DNA from: Nitriliruptorales bacterium
GTDB taxonomy: Bacteria; Actinomycetota; Nitriliruptoria; Euzebyales; Egibacteraceae
Assembly: GCA_007133145.1 (NCBI GenBank)
Contig: SLNF01000209.1
Location: 1-25,017 of the forward strand
Direction: 5' to 3'
Length of the DNA stretch: 25,017 nucleotides
Shown: one piece after another, positions 14,497-22,974 of the stretch
Position numbering within the stretch: position 1 is the first letter of the stretch
Layout of the letters: every line of letters starts with the position of its first letter
Translations under genes and position numbers: made by a program
The notes under the pieces: generated by a model
Told to the model about the DNA's origin: nothing
Seen by the model: the letters and a program-made list of their open reading frames with translations, nothing else
Databases searched by the model: none

Positions 14497-15461
14497 TGGT
14501 TCTGGTCGTCGAAGAGCTCGCTGACGGACTGGTCCTCGAAGATCGCCTTCATCGTGCTCGCGACGATCGGCGCGATGGAGACGACCTCGATCTTGTCGAG
14601 TTCGTGGCAGGGTGGCAGCGGCAGGGTGTTCGTCACGACGACCCGCTCGATCGGCGCGGCCTGCAGCCGTCGGCACGCCGGACCCGACAGCACCGGGTGG
14701 GTGGCGAGGGCGAGGACGCGCTTGGCGCCGCGCTCCATGAGGGCCTCGGCCGCGCCGCAGATCGTCCCCGCGGTGTCGATCATGTCGTCGACGAGCGCGA
14801 CCGTCGCGCCGGTGACGTCGCCGGTGACGCCGAGGGTCTTCGAGACGTTGTGCCCGGTGCGGGTCTTCGCGAGATAGGCCGGCGAGGCCTCGGGCAGCCT
14901 GCTGAGGAACTTCTCCATGAGGTTGACGCGGCCGGCGTCGGGGCTCGCGACGACGATCTCCTTGCTCGGGAAGCGCTCCCGCAGCCAGTCGACGAGCAGC
15001 GGCAGCGCGGTCAGCGAGTCGAGCGGCTGGTCGAAGAAGCCCTGGACCTGCTGGGAGTGCAGGTCGACGGAGACGACGCGGTCGGCGCCGGCCACCGTGA
15101 GCATGTCCGCGAGCAGCCGTGCGGTGATCGGCTCCCGCGACTTCGCCTTCTTGTCCTGACGGCCGTAACCGTAGAAGGGACAGATCGCGGTGATCCGCTT
15201 GGCCGAGGCGCGCTTGGCGGCCTCGATCATGATGAGCTGCTCCATGATGTTCTGGTTGATCGGCTCGCAGTGGGTCTGGATGACGAAGACATCCGACCCA
15301 CGGACGTTCTCCTGGTAGCGGACGTAGATCTCGCCGTTGGAGAAGTCCTTGAGCTCGACGTCACCGAGACGCATGCCGAGGTGGTCGGCGACCTCCTTCG
15401 ACATCGCGGGGTAGCCGCGCCCCGTGAAGATCTGCATCCGCTTCTTCGTCGTGATCTCCAT
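14493..15461 (-). CDS. prs: Ribose-phosphate pyrophosphokinase (PRPP synthetase)
   Basis: Makes PRPP from ribose 5-phosphate and ATP for purine, pyrimidine, histidine, tryptophan and NAD synthesis and, in actinobacteria, for decaprenylphosphoryl-arabinose precursors. The 322-aa protein has all class I landmarks: FSNGEIYVRYQENVRGSDVFV, CPFYGYGRQDKKAKSREPI (94-112, ATP site), VDLHSQQVQGFFD (132-144, metal His), the K199/R201 flexible loop, and the PRPP-binding VDDMIDTAGT (224-233). ATG 15461 shares one base with the glmU stop (TGATG), and GAGGGACGA lies about 9 nt upstream. The glmU-prs pair is conserved across Gram-positive bacteria. UDP-GlcNAc and PRPP are the two products coordinated by this unit. 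Confidence 0.98.
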   Translation of the reverse strand: MEITTKKRMQIFTGRGYPAMSKEVADHLGMRLGDVELKDFSNGEIYVRYQENVRGSDVFVIQTHCEPINQNIMEQLIMIEAAKRASAKRITAICPFYGYGRQDKKAKSREPITARLLADMLTVAGADRVVSVDLHSQQVQGFFDQPLDSLTALPLLVDWLRERFPSKEIVVASPDAGRVNLMEKFLSRLPEASPAYLAKTRTGHNVSKTLGVTGDVTGATVALVDDMIDTAGTICGAAEALMERGAKRVLALATHPVLSGPACRRLQAAPIERVVVTNTLPLPPCHELDKIEVVSIAPIVASTMKAIFEDQSVSELFDDQNQ

Positions 15462-16855
15462 CAGGAGTCGTCCCTCTGGCTGCGTTCGTGCTTGGCACGT
15501 TTGCGCTCGGCGTACCCTTCGATGTTGCGCTGCTCGCTGCGGGCCACCGCGAGCGCGCCGTCTGGGACGTCGGTCGTGATCACCGACCCTGCGCCGGTGT
15601 AGCCCTCGGCGCCGACGGTCACCGGCGCAACGAGCATCGTGTCGCTGCCGATGCGCGCCCCGGGGCCGATGATCGTGCGGTGCTTGGCGAAGCCGTCGTA
15701 GTTGACGGTGACCGTCGCCGCGCCGATGTTCGCGCCGGCGCCGATCTCGGCGTCGCCGACGTAGGAGAGGTGCGGCACCTTCGCGCCCTCGCCGATCTCG
15801 GCGTTCTTCGTCTCGACGAACGCGCCGATCTTGCCGCGAGCGGCCAGCCGCGTGCCGGCGCGCACGTAGCTGAACGGCCCAACCGTCGCGCCGTCACCGA
15901 TCTCCGCGCCGACCACCACCGACTGCGCGACCGTCGCGCCCTCGCCGACGGCGCTGTCGACGAGCCGTGTCCCCGGCCCGATGTCGGCTCCGGCGCCGAT
16001 GACCGTCGTGCCCTCGAGGTGGGTGCCGGGTCGCAACACGGCGTCGACGCCCACGGCGACCTCGGCGTCGACGTAGGTGGCGTCGGGGTCGATGACGCTG
16101 ACCCCCTCGCGCATGAGCCGGGTGAGGATGCGCCGCCGCAGGACCGCCCCGGCGTCAGCGAGCTGGGCGCGGTCGTTGACGCCGCTGACGACCTCGGCGG
16201 GGGCGGTCAGCGCCCCGACGCCCCTGGGCACGAGCGGGGCGATGACGTCGGTGAGGTACTCCTCGCCCTGCTCGTTGTCGGCGGCAAGACGGGTGAGCCC
16301 GTCCTCGAGGGCGGTTCGGTCGAAGGCGTAGATCCCGCTGTTGGCCTCGGTGATCGCGCGCTCGGCATCGGTGGCGTCACGATGCTCCACGATGCGGGTG
16401 ACCATGCCGGCCTCGTCGCGCACCAGCCGCCCGTAGCCGCCGGGGTCGGTCGGCTCGAAGGCGAGGATCGTCGCCGCGCGCTGCCCGGCGTCGGCGAGCA
16501 GCGCGGCGAGCGGCTCGGGCTCGAGCAGGGGCACGTCACCGGGCAGGACGAGCACCTCGTCGATGCCCTCGAGCGCCCCGTCCTCGGCCGCGCAGCGCAC
16601 CGCATGGCCGGTCCCGAGCTGCTCGGGCTGCGTGACGGTGACGAGCCCCGCCAGCCCCGAGGCCTCCGCCTCGGCGGCGACCTCGGCGGCCTGGTGGCCG
16701 ACGACGACGACGACGCGGTCGAGCTCGAGGGGCCGCAGCGCCTCGAGGACCCAGCGCAGCATCGTGCGCCCCGCGGCGGGGTGCAGGACCTTCGCGAGGT
16801 CGGAACGGAAACGGGTGCCCTTGCCCGCGGCGAGGACGATGGCAGCGCGACTCAT
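15461..16855 (-). CDS. glmU: Bifunctional GlcN-1-P acetyltransferase / GlcNAc-1-P uridylyltransferase
   Basis: Catalyses the last two steps to UDP-GlcNAc, the precursor of peptidoglycan. The N-terminal pyrophosphorylase domain (~1-230) opens with the nucleotide loop VLAAGKGTRFRSDLAKVLHP and has ILAFEPTDPGGYGRLV and the ITEANSGIYAF segment. The C-terminal left-handed beta-helix (~255-445) shows hexapeptide repeats ([IVL]GxGA-type) and the acetyltransferase residues in RAGTRLAARGKIGAFVETKN, VPHLSYVGD (catalytic His) and NIGAATVTVNYDG. At 464 aa it has the usual length. ATG 16855 is used, and the tRNA-Gln lies 32 bp upstream. It overlaps prs by one base. Confidence 0.98.
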   Translation of the reverse strand: MSRAAIVLAAGKGTRFRSDLAKVLHPAAGRTMLRWVLEALRPLELDRVVVVVGHQAAEVAAEAEASGLAGLVTVTQPEQLGTGHAVRCAAEDGALEGIDEVLVLPGDVPLLEPEPLAALLADAGQRAATILAFEPTDPGGYGRLVRDEAGMVTRIVEHRDATDAERAITEANSGIYAFDRTALEDGLTRLAADNEQGEEYLTDVIAPLVPRGVGALTAPAEVVSGVNDRAQLADAGAVLRRRILTRLMREGVSVIDPDATYVDAEVAVGVDAVLRPGTHLEGTTVIGAGADIGPGTRLVDSAVGEGATVAQSVVVGAEIGDGATVGPFSYVRAGTRLAARGKIGAFVETKNAEIGEGAKVPHLSYVGDAEIGAGANIGAATVTVNYDGFAKHRTIIGPGARIGSDTMLVAPVTVGAEGYTGAGSVITTDVPDGALAVARSEQRNIEGYAERKRAKHERSQRDDS

Positions 16856-16887
16856 CGGTGAGGCAGCTTCCTGTCACTGAGCTGGGA

Positions 16888-16961
16888 TGGCTGGGAGGGA
16901 AGGGATCGAACCTTCAACTCCGACTCCAAAGGACGGCGTGATGCCATTTCACCACCTCCCA
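16888..16961 (-). tRNA. tRNA-Gln (UUG anticodon), CCA encoded
   Basis: The 74-nt cloverleaf has acceptor UGGGAGG/CCUCCCA (with the weak U1-A72 pair typical of tRNA-Gln) and discriminator G plus encoded CCA. The D stem is GUGA/UCAC. The anticodon stem CCGUC/GUCGG has one U-U mismatch at pair 30-40. The loop is CUUUGGA (anticodon UUG, reading CAA and by wobble CAG), and the T arm is GAAGG-UUCGAUC-CCUUC. It lies between ispE and glmU in the same direction and may be co-transcribed with them or have its own promoter. Confidence 0.95.
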
Positions 16962-17027
16962 TCGCCAGCCCCGCAGCGTCTGCGGCACCTCACTGTAGCG
17001 GAGGCTCCGACCATGATGAGACGGGGC

Positions 17028-18017
17028 TCACTGCTCGGCAGCCGCATTGCGACGCAGCTCCGGACCACCCGCCGGCGACGTCACGACCACCGTGCGTCCG
17101 ACGCCCACCGGCAGCCGCCCGGCGATCTCCCGGGCGTGGGCCGGGCTCGCGGCGAGGCCCAGCATCGTGGGGCCGCTGCCGGAGAGCACGGCCCCGAAGA
17201 CCCCCGCCTCGAGCAGGTGCTGCTTGCGCGTGGCGAGGTCGGGACGCAGCGCGAAGGCTGCCGGCTCGAGGTCGTTGTGCAGCGCCGCCCCGAGCGCCTC
17301 GGGGTCGCAGGCCCGCAGGGCCTGCAGCACCGCGTCGGGCTCCACCTCGCTCGGTGCGCAGCGGGCGTCCCACTCGCGGTAGACCTCCGCGGTCGAGAGG
17401 GGGTCGTCGTCGAGGAGCGCGAGCCAGGTGAACTCCCCGCGACAGAGCACCCGCGCGAGTGAGGTCCCGCGACCCGTCGCCAGGGCCGTGCCACCGACGA
17501 CGCAGAACGGCACGTCGCTGCCGAGCTCGGCGCCGAGCTCCTTGAGCCGCTCCCTGGGCAGCGCGCAGCCCCACAGCTCGTTGAGCGCGACGAGCGCCGC
17601 GGCGGCGTCGGCGGAGCCTCCGGCCATGCCCCCGGCCACGGGGATCGCCTTGTCGAGCTCGAGCAAGGTACGGGGCCCGTCCTCGCGCACGCTCAGCGCG
17701 CCGTCGATCACCCCTGCGTCGTGCGCGAGCGCGAGCGCGGCACGCATCGCGAGGTTGTCCGATCGATCCGGAAGCCCGGCGATGTCGTCGTGCGCGAGTT
17801 CGAGGCGCATGTGCCGACGCGAGGCGGGATGCTGCCCTCGCCCCGGGGGTCCGGCGAGCGAGGCGCGCAGCTCGTCGAAGACCCCTACCGTCTGCAGCAC
17901 GGTCGTGAGCTCGTGGTAGCCGTCGTCACGGATGCCGCGCACCGAGAGGAAGAGGTTGACCTTCGCGGGGACGCGCACGGCGACGTGCGGACCTTGCGGG
18001 ACCGTCTCCGACGCCAC
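17028..18017 (-). CDS. ispE: 4-diphosphocytidyl-2-C-methyl-D-erythritol kinase
   Basis: This GHMP-family kinase of the MEP (non-mevalonate) isoprenoid pathway phosphorylates the 2-hydroxyl of CDP-ME. With GTG 18017 as start it is 329 aa. VRVPAKVNLFLSV carries the substrate-contacting K19. DGYHELTTVLQTV follows. The glycine-rich ATP loop is PVAGGMAGGSADAAAALV (126-143) with D137 as the likely base. SDVPFCVVGGTALATGRG and LSGSGPTMLGL are the later motifs. There is a ~20-residue basic/proline insertion near 56-72. GTG 18017 is preferred because GGAAGGA lies about 8 nt upstream; ATG 18026 lies three codons earlier but sits directly on that purine run. The tatD-rpf-rsmA-ispE order matches M. tuberculosis Rv1008-Rv1011. 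Confidence 0.95.
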   Translation of the reverse strand: MASETVPQGPHVAVRVPAKVNLFLSVRGIRDDGYHELTTVLQTVGVFDELRASLAGPPGRGQHPASRRHMRLELAHDDIAGLPDRSDNLAMRAALALAHDAGVIDGALSVREDGPRTLLELDKAIPVAGGMAGGSADAAAALVALNELWGCALPRERLKELGAELGSDVPFCVVGGTALATGRGTSLARVLCRGEFTWLALLDDDPLSTAEVYREWDARCAPSEVEPDAVLQALRACDPEALGAALHNDLEPAAFALRPDLATRKQHLLEAGVFGAVLSGSGPTMLGLAASPAHAREIAGRLPVGVGRTVVVTSPAGGPELRRNAAAEQ

Positions 18018-18092
18018 CCCGGGCATCCTTCCCCGCCGCAACGGACCCTTCGGGACGTGACCGCGCGCGGCTCGTGAGCACGAACAGCGAGG

Positions 18093-18122
18093 ATCGTACG
18101 GGTGGTCCGGCGACCCCGCCAA
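18093..18122 (-). promoter_or_regulatory. Candidate sigma-70-type promoter of ispE
   Basis: TTGGCG (18122-18117) and TACGAT (18098-18093) on the - strand are separated by 18 bp, each matching 4 of 6 consensus bases. They lie in the 185-bp gap between rsmA and ispE, about 75 bp upstream of the ispE start. The rest of the gap shows no gene. Confidence 0.35.
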
Positions 18123-18202
18123 AGCACCGCCCGTCGACCGTGGCCTCGGGCCCGTGCGAGCACGGTCCGACGCGAGCGCCGCCGACGGCGCGTTGGGCCG
18201 CG

Positions 18203-19044
18203 CTACGTCGACGGTGTGATCGGCGGCAGGTGGCGCGCGAGCGTCACCCATCCCTCGAGGTCGACCTCCTCGGCGCGCAGGTCGGCGTCGAGGTCGGCCG
18301 CGGCGAAGGCCGCGTCGAGGGCGGCCACGTCGAGCCCGCCCGCGCGCAGTGCGTTGCGCAACCGCTTGCGGCGTTGGGCGAAGCCGATCGTGACGAGATC
18401 GAGCACCTGCTCGCGCGCGATGTCGAAGGCCCAGGGCCGGGGCTCGAGCCGCACGGTCACCGAGTCGACACCGGGCACGGGCAGGAAGGCGTTGCGACTG
18501 ACCCTGCCGTCGATGCGCGCCTCGGCGTAGGCGGCGACGCGCAGGGAGGCCGCGCCGAAGGCCGGGTGACCGACGGTGGCGGTCCAGCGCTCGCCGACCT
18601 CGCGCTGCACCATGACCTCGAGGCGTTGGAAGCAGCCGGACTCGAGGGCCCCGATCACCATCGGCGTCGCGAGGTGGTAGGGCAGGTTGGCCACGAGCAG
18701 GGCCGGGCGCCCACCGAGCAGCGTCGCCCAGTCGACCTCGAGGGCGTCGGCGTGGTGCAGCGTCACGCGATCGGTGTCGGCGAGCACCTCGCGCAGCGCC
18801 CGGACGAGCCCCGCGTCGACCTCGACAGCGACGACCTCCGCACCAGCCTCGACGAGGGCGAGGGTCAGCGCCCCGAGCCCCGGGCCGATCTCAGCGACGA
18901 GATCCCCGGGCCCAACCTCGGCACGCGCGACGACCCGGCGCACGGTGTTGGGGTCGACGACGAAGTTCTGGCCGCGGCGCCGGGACGGGGCGATCCCGTA
19001 GGCCTCGCAGAGGCGACGGACCTCGCGGGCGGCCGGCGGCCCGC

Positions 19045-19048
<4 letters not shown>
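18203..19048 (-). CDS. rsmA: 16S rRNA (A1518/A1519-N6)-dimethyltransferase RsmA/KsgA, apparent CTG start
   Basis: Dimethylates two adjacent adenines in helix 45 of 16S rRNA, a late checkpoint of 30S assembly. With the proposed start it is 281 aa, the normal length. RRRGQNFVVDPN (23-34) is the N-terminal signature, EIGPGLGALT (53-62) the SAM loop, AVEVD the acidic SAM contact, and NLPY (121-124) the catalytic motif IV. FLPVPGVDSVTVRLEPR and GFAQRRKRLRNAL mark the C-terminal domain. No ATG, GTG or TTG occurs in frame from well inside rpf to after the QNF motif. CTG 19048 overlaps the rpf stop as CTGA, exactly like the ATGA/GTGA junctions elsewhere here. The next GTG, inside NTVRR, would remove the N-terminal signature. 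The function is certain; the start is inferred. Confidence 0.93.
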
Positions 19049-20013
<965 letters not shown>

Positions 20014-20053
20014 TCGCGGGAGGGTAGCGACCCCCGAGCGCACCTGCCGTGTG

Positions 20054-20821
20054 CTATCCCCGTCCATCCAGACGGAAGACGGCGCGGGCGTTCGCGCTCG
20101 CCTGGCGCCCCAGCTCCCACGTCGGCAGGCCGTGCAGCTCAGCGAGCTCGGCGACGACGAGGGGGATGCGCGCCGGCTCGTTCGGCTTGCCACGATGCGG
20201 GTGCGGCGAGAGGTACGGCGAGTCGCTCTCGGTGAGCAGCAGTTCCAGCGGCGCGACACGGGCGGCCTCGCGCAGGTCGCGGGCGTTGCGGAAGGTGACG
20301 TTCCCCGCGAAGGACAGGTACCAGCCCTCGTCGGCGCAGCGCTTGACGAGCTCGGTGTCCCCCGAGAAGCAGTGGAAGACCGTGCGCTCTGGCGCGCCCT
20401 CACTCTCGAGGATCGCGACGAGGTCGTCGTGCGCCTCGCGCACGTGGATCATGAGCGTGAGGTCGAGCTCCTTCGCGAGGCGAATCTGCTCGCGGAAGGC
20501 CTCCTCCTGGCGCACGCGGGGCGAGTGGTCACGGAAGTAGTCGAGACCGGTCTCCCCGATCGCGACGACGGCGGGGTGCTCGGCGAGGCCGCGCAGCCGC
20601 GCGAGCACGTGCTCGGTCGCCTCGATCGCGTTGTGCGGGTGGATGCCGACGACCGCCCACACCTCGTCGTAGGCCATCGCCGTGCCGACGCACTCCGCGG
20701 AGGAGGCGAGGTCGACCCCGACGGTGACGAGCGTGGTGACCTCCTCGGCCCGGGCCCGCGCGATGGCCTCATGGGGCGGGATGTCGAGCATCTCGAGGTG
20801 GCAGTGCGCATCGGTGTACAC
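20054..20821 (-). CDS. tatD: TatD family metal-dependent deoxyribonuclease
   Basis: The 255-aa TIM-barrel hydrolase of the TatD family has 3'-5' exonuclease and DNA-repair related activity in several bacteria. Metal ligands are visible: H6 and H8 (TDAHCH), E90 (AIGETGLDYFRD), H126 (MIHVREAHDD), H150 (FHCFSGD) and D200 (TESDSPYLSPHPHRGKPNEP). GTG 20821 has GGAGGG about 6 nt upstream. It precedes rpf as Rv1008 precedes rpfB in M. tuberculosis and yabD precedes yabE in B. subtilis. There is a 150-bp gap upstream containing a possible promoter. Confidence 0.95.
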   Translation of the reverse strand: MYTDAHCHLEMLDIPPHEAIARARAEEVTTLVTVGVDLASSAECVGTAMAYDEVWAVVGIHPHNAIEATEHVLARLRGLAEHPAVVAIGETGLDYFRDHSPRVRQEEAFREQIRLAKELDLTLMIHVREAHDDLVAILESEGAPERTVFHCFSGDTELVKRCADEGWYLSFAGNVTFRNARDLREAARVAPLELLLTESDSPYLSPHPHRGKPNEPARIPLVVAELAELHGLPTWELGRQASANARAVFRLDGRG

Positions 20822-20885
20822 GGAGGCCCTCCGGCGGGTGTGGACCGCACGATCCGTCTCGCGGGCGGGATGTGCGCAATCGCGC

Positions 20886-20914
20886 AGGATAGCCCCTCGC
20901 CGTCCGGACGACTA
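20886..20914 (-). promoter_or_regulatory. Candidate tatD promoter
   Basis: TATCCT (20891-20886) with a weak TAGTCG (20914-20909) 17 bp upstream on the - strand, in the 150-bp gap between the sigma-partner gene and tatD. The context GGGGC-TATCCT-GC closely resembles the sequence upstream of rplY (GGGGCAG-TATCCT-GC). Nothing else is recognisable in this gap. Confidence 0.3.
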
Positions 20915-20971
20915 CGGGGGCGACGCATGCGGCCGGACGAACCTCGCAGGCAGATCCGCGACAACGTGCGC

Positions 20972-22279
20972 TCAGCGCTCGCCCAGGTAGAGCGCCGCAG
21001 CCGACCAGTCGGCCGGCAACGCGGTGACCTCCGCGGTGCCCTCGACGGTCGCGGGATGCCGCACGTGCCAGACCTGCCCTCGACCGTCGCCGAGCAGGGT
21101 GTCGCGTCCCTGCGAGGTGAGCCAGGGTGCGGCCTCCTCGGCGACCAGTGCGCCGGTGACGTCATCGCCGAGGAGCAGCGCATCCTGGCCCTCCGGGCCG
21201 AGGGCACCACGGCGCAATCGCGCGGCGCCGGCCTCGTCGACCCCGACGAGGTCGACCTCGGGTCGGTGGCCGACCACCGGGGCGGCCGGCGAGACCGCAA
21301 GGGGATCGAGGCCGTCGAACTCGAGCGCCTCGTCGGCGCGGAGCTCCTCGCGGCTCGCGGTCAGCGTGGGCGAACCCCCCTCTTCGCCCCGGAGCTCGAT
21401 GACGTGCCAGCGGTCGGCTCCGTCGGTGGCCTCGGCGACGACGATCCGCCACCCGTCGTCGCTGCCGAGCCAGGCGCGCACCGCGAGGTTCCCCTCGGCC
21501 ACGAGCGACCAGCGGCGTGCCTCGGCGTCCCCCTCGAGGACGCGCTCGACGTCGGCGACCCGCAGTGTCGCGCCCTCCTCGATCCAGGCGAGCTGCTGGC
21601 CGCTGGGCGCGAAGGCCGCCGGTCCGGGGCATGAGGTCGAGACCTCGGCCTCGACGTCGGTGGCGACGTCGCGCAGGACCAGGGCGTCAGGGCAGCGCGC
21701 TCGCGCCTCGGCGACCGCGCCCCGGCGGTAGGCGACCCGCACGAGGTCGCCGCGTGCAGCCACGGCCAGGGGCCCCACGCCGGGTGGCCCGGTCGCCGCC
21801 GGTCCCGACTCGCCGTCAACGACGTGCAGCGGGCCGTCCTCCTCGAGCAGCGCGAGCGCCCCGAGACGCTCGCGCAGCCCGTCGACCCGCTCGAGCGGGA
21901 CGAGGGGGTCGACCTCAGCGGGGGCGAACTCGGCGTCCACGTCGGGCGGCGGGGTGGGCTCGCCGCGCTCCGGGGTCGCTGACAGGGCCTCGTCGTCGGG
22001 CACGGGCGGCGTCGGCGGCGGGGGCTCCTCGGCGGCACCCTCGACGACCTCGCCCGGCTCGGGTCCCACCGCGACCTCGACGGGAACCGACAGCCAGGTC
22101 GGCACGACGGCGAGCCCGGCGAGCACGACGGCCACCGCGCCGAGCACCGGTGCCGCCGAGCGCACGCGACGACGGCGCATGACGCGGCGCCGCACCGCCT
22201 CGGCGCGCTCGGGGTCGGCGGCCACGTCGCCGGCCCGCAGGTGCAGGCTCTCGCGCAGGCGCTGCTCGAGATCGGCCAT
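20972..22279 (-). CDS. Membrane-anchored protein of unknown function, partner of the ECF sigma factor
   Basis: I do not recognise a named family. The 435-aa protein has a cytoplasmic acidic/basic N-terminus (MADLEQRLRESLHLR ... RRRVMRRRRVR, 1-40), one membrane segment (~42-64) and a proline-rich linker (~72-120). The large extracytoplasmic region (~125-435) has recurring short beta-strand-like blocks: LVRVAYRRG, LAWIEEGATLRVADV, WRIVVAEATDGADRWHVIEL, GQVWHVRHP. These suggest a beta-propeller or similar sensor. Its ATG shares one base with the sigma-factor stop (TGATG). The N-terminal helix resembles that of membrane proteins encoded after SigE-family sigma factors, so an anti-sigma or signal-sensing role is plausible. 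No zinc-binding HxxxCxxC anti-sigma motif is present. It replaces nothing in the syntenic M. tuberculosis block and looks like an insertion between metG and tatD. Confidence 0.8.
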   Translation of the reverse strand: MADLEQRLRESLHLRAGDVAADPERAEAVRRRVMRRRRVRSAAPVLGAVAVVLAGLAVVPTWLSVPVEVAVGPEPGEVVEGAAEEPPPPTPPVPDDEALSATPERGEPTPPPDVDAEFAPAEVDPLVPLERVDGLRERLGALALLEEDGPLHVVDGESGPAATGPPGVGPLAVAARGDLVRVAYRRGAVAEARARCPDALVLRDVATDVEAEVSTSCPGPAAFAPSGQQLAWIEEGATLRVADVERVLEGDAEARRWSLVAEGNLAVRAWLGSDDGWRIVVAEATDGADRWHVIELRGEEGGSPTLTASREELRADEALEFDGLDPLAVSPAAPVVGHRPEVDLVGVDEAGAARLRRGALGPEGQDALLLGDDVTGALVAEEAAPWLTSQGRDTLLGDGRGQVWHVRHPATVEGTAEVTALPADWSAAALYLGER

Positions 22280-22923
22280 CAGGAGGCCTCCCCGCCCACG
22301 GAAGGGTCCCCGATGAGCCCGCGGAGGTTGGCGATCCCGCGCGAGACACTCGACTTCACCGTGCCGATGGCCACCCCCATGACCTCCGCGGTGTCCGCCT
22401 CGGAGAGGTCCTCCCAGTAGCGCAGCACGATCGCGGTGCGCTGACGCTGCGGCAGCTGCGCGAGCGCGGTGAACAATTCGTCACGCTCGCTGACCTGGTC
22501 GTCGTCGCCGCGGGCGCCGCGCGCGTCACCGGAGCGCCGTGCGAGCTCCCGACGCTCGAGCGCGAGGCGGCGGAACCGCGAGTTGACGGTGTTGACGACG
22601 GCGCGGCGGATGTAGGCGCGCGGGTTGTCGATGCGGCCGCGCCGCCAGGCCCGCCAGACCTTGACGAAGGCGTCGGCTACCGCGTCCTCGGCACGCTCCT
22701 GCTGGCCGCAGAGCAGGTACGCCAGGCGCACCGCCTCGGCGTAGTGCTCGGCGTAGAGCTCGGCGAACGCCTCGTCGCCCCGCGCGTCGTCAGCCACGAC
22801 AGCCTGCGGCCCGGCCACATCGGTCGCCGGCGTGGTCCCCGGCAGCGCCTCGGTCGGCGCGTCGTCGCTGGCGCGCGCGCCCTTGGCGCTCACGCCACCG
22901 CGTCGCAGGGTCGTCGTGGCCAT
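22279..22923 (-). CDS. ECF RNA polymerase sigma factor, SigE family
   Basis: The 214-aa alternative sigma factor has an extra ~50-residue low-complexity N-terminus. Region 2 lies at ~52-118 (FAELYAEHYAEAVRLAYLL, AEDAVADAFVKVWRAWRRG, NPRAYIRRAVVNTVNSRFRR) and region 4 at ~147-202 (ALAQLPQRQRTAIVLRYW, EDLSEADTAEVMGVAIGTVKSS, with a helix-turn-helix). The spacing LAYLLCG...AEDAVADAF is typical of the actinobacterial SigE group. ATG 22923 has GAGGGGGG just upstream. metG ends 51 bp before it, so read-through from metG is likely. The overlapping downstream membrane protein is the obvious candidate regulator. Target promoters are unknown. Confidence 0.92.
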   Translation of the reverse strand: MATTTLRRGGVSAKGARASDDAPTEALPGTTPATDVAGPQAVVADDARGDEAFAELYAEHYAEAVRLAYLLCGQQERAEDAVADAFVKVWRAWRRGRIDNPRAYIRRAVVNTVNSRFRRLALERRELARRSGDARGARGDDDQVSERDELFTALAQLPQRQRTAIVLRYWEDLSEADTAEVMGVAIGTVKSSVSRGIANLRGLIGDPSVGGEAS

Positions 22924-22974
22924 GTCGCCCCCCTCGACGCGCGAGCGGCGAGCGAGGTTGTCCCACGGCGCCGT

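Noticed and set aside
20014..20053. A c-di-AMP (ydaO) riboswitch before rpf, as known for some actinobacterial rpf genes
   Set aside because: Only 40 bp separate tatD from rpf, too little for the aptamer, and no such structure is visible in tatD's own 150-bp upstream gap.
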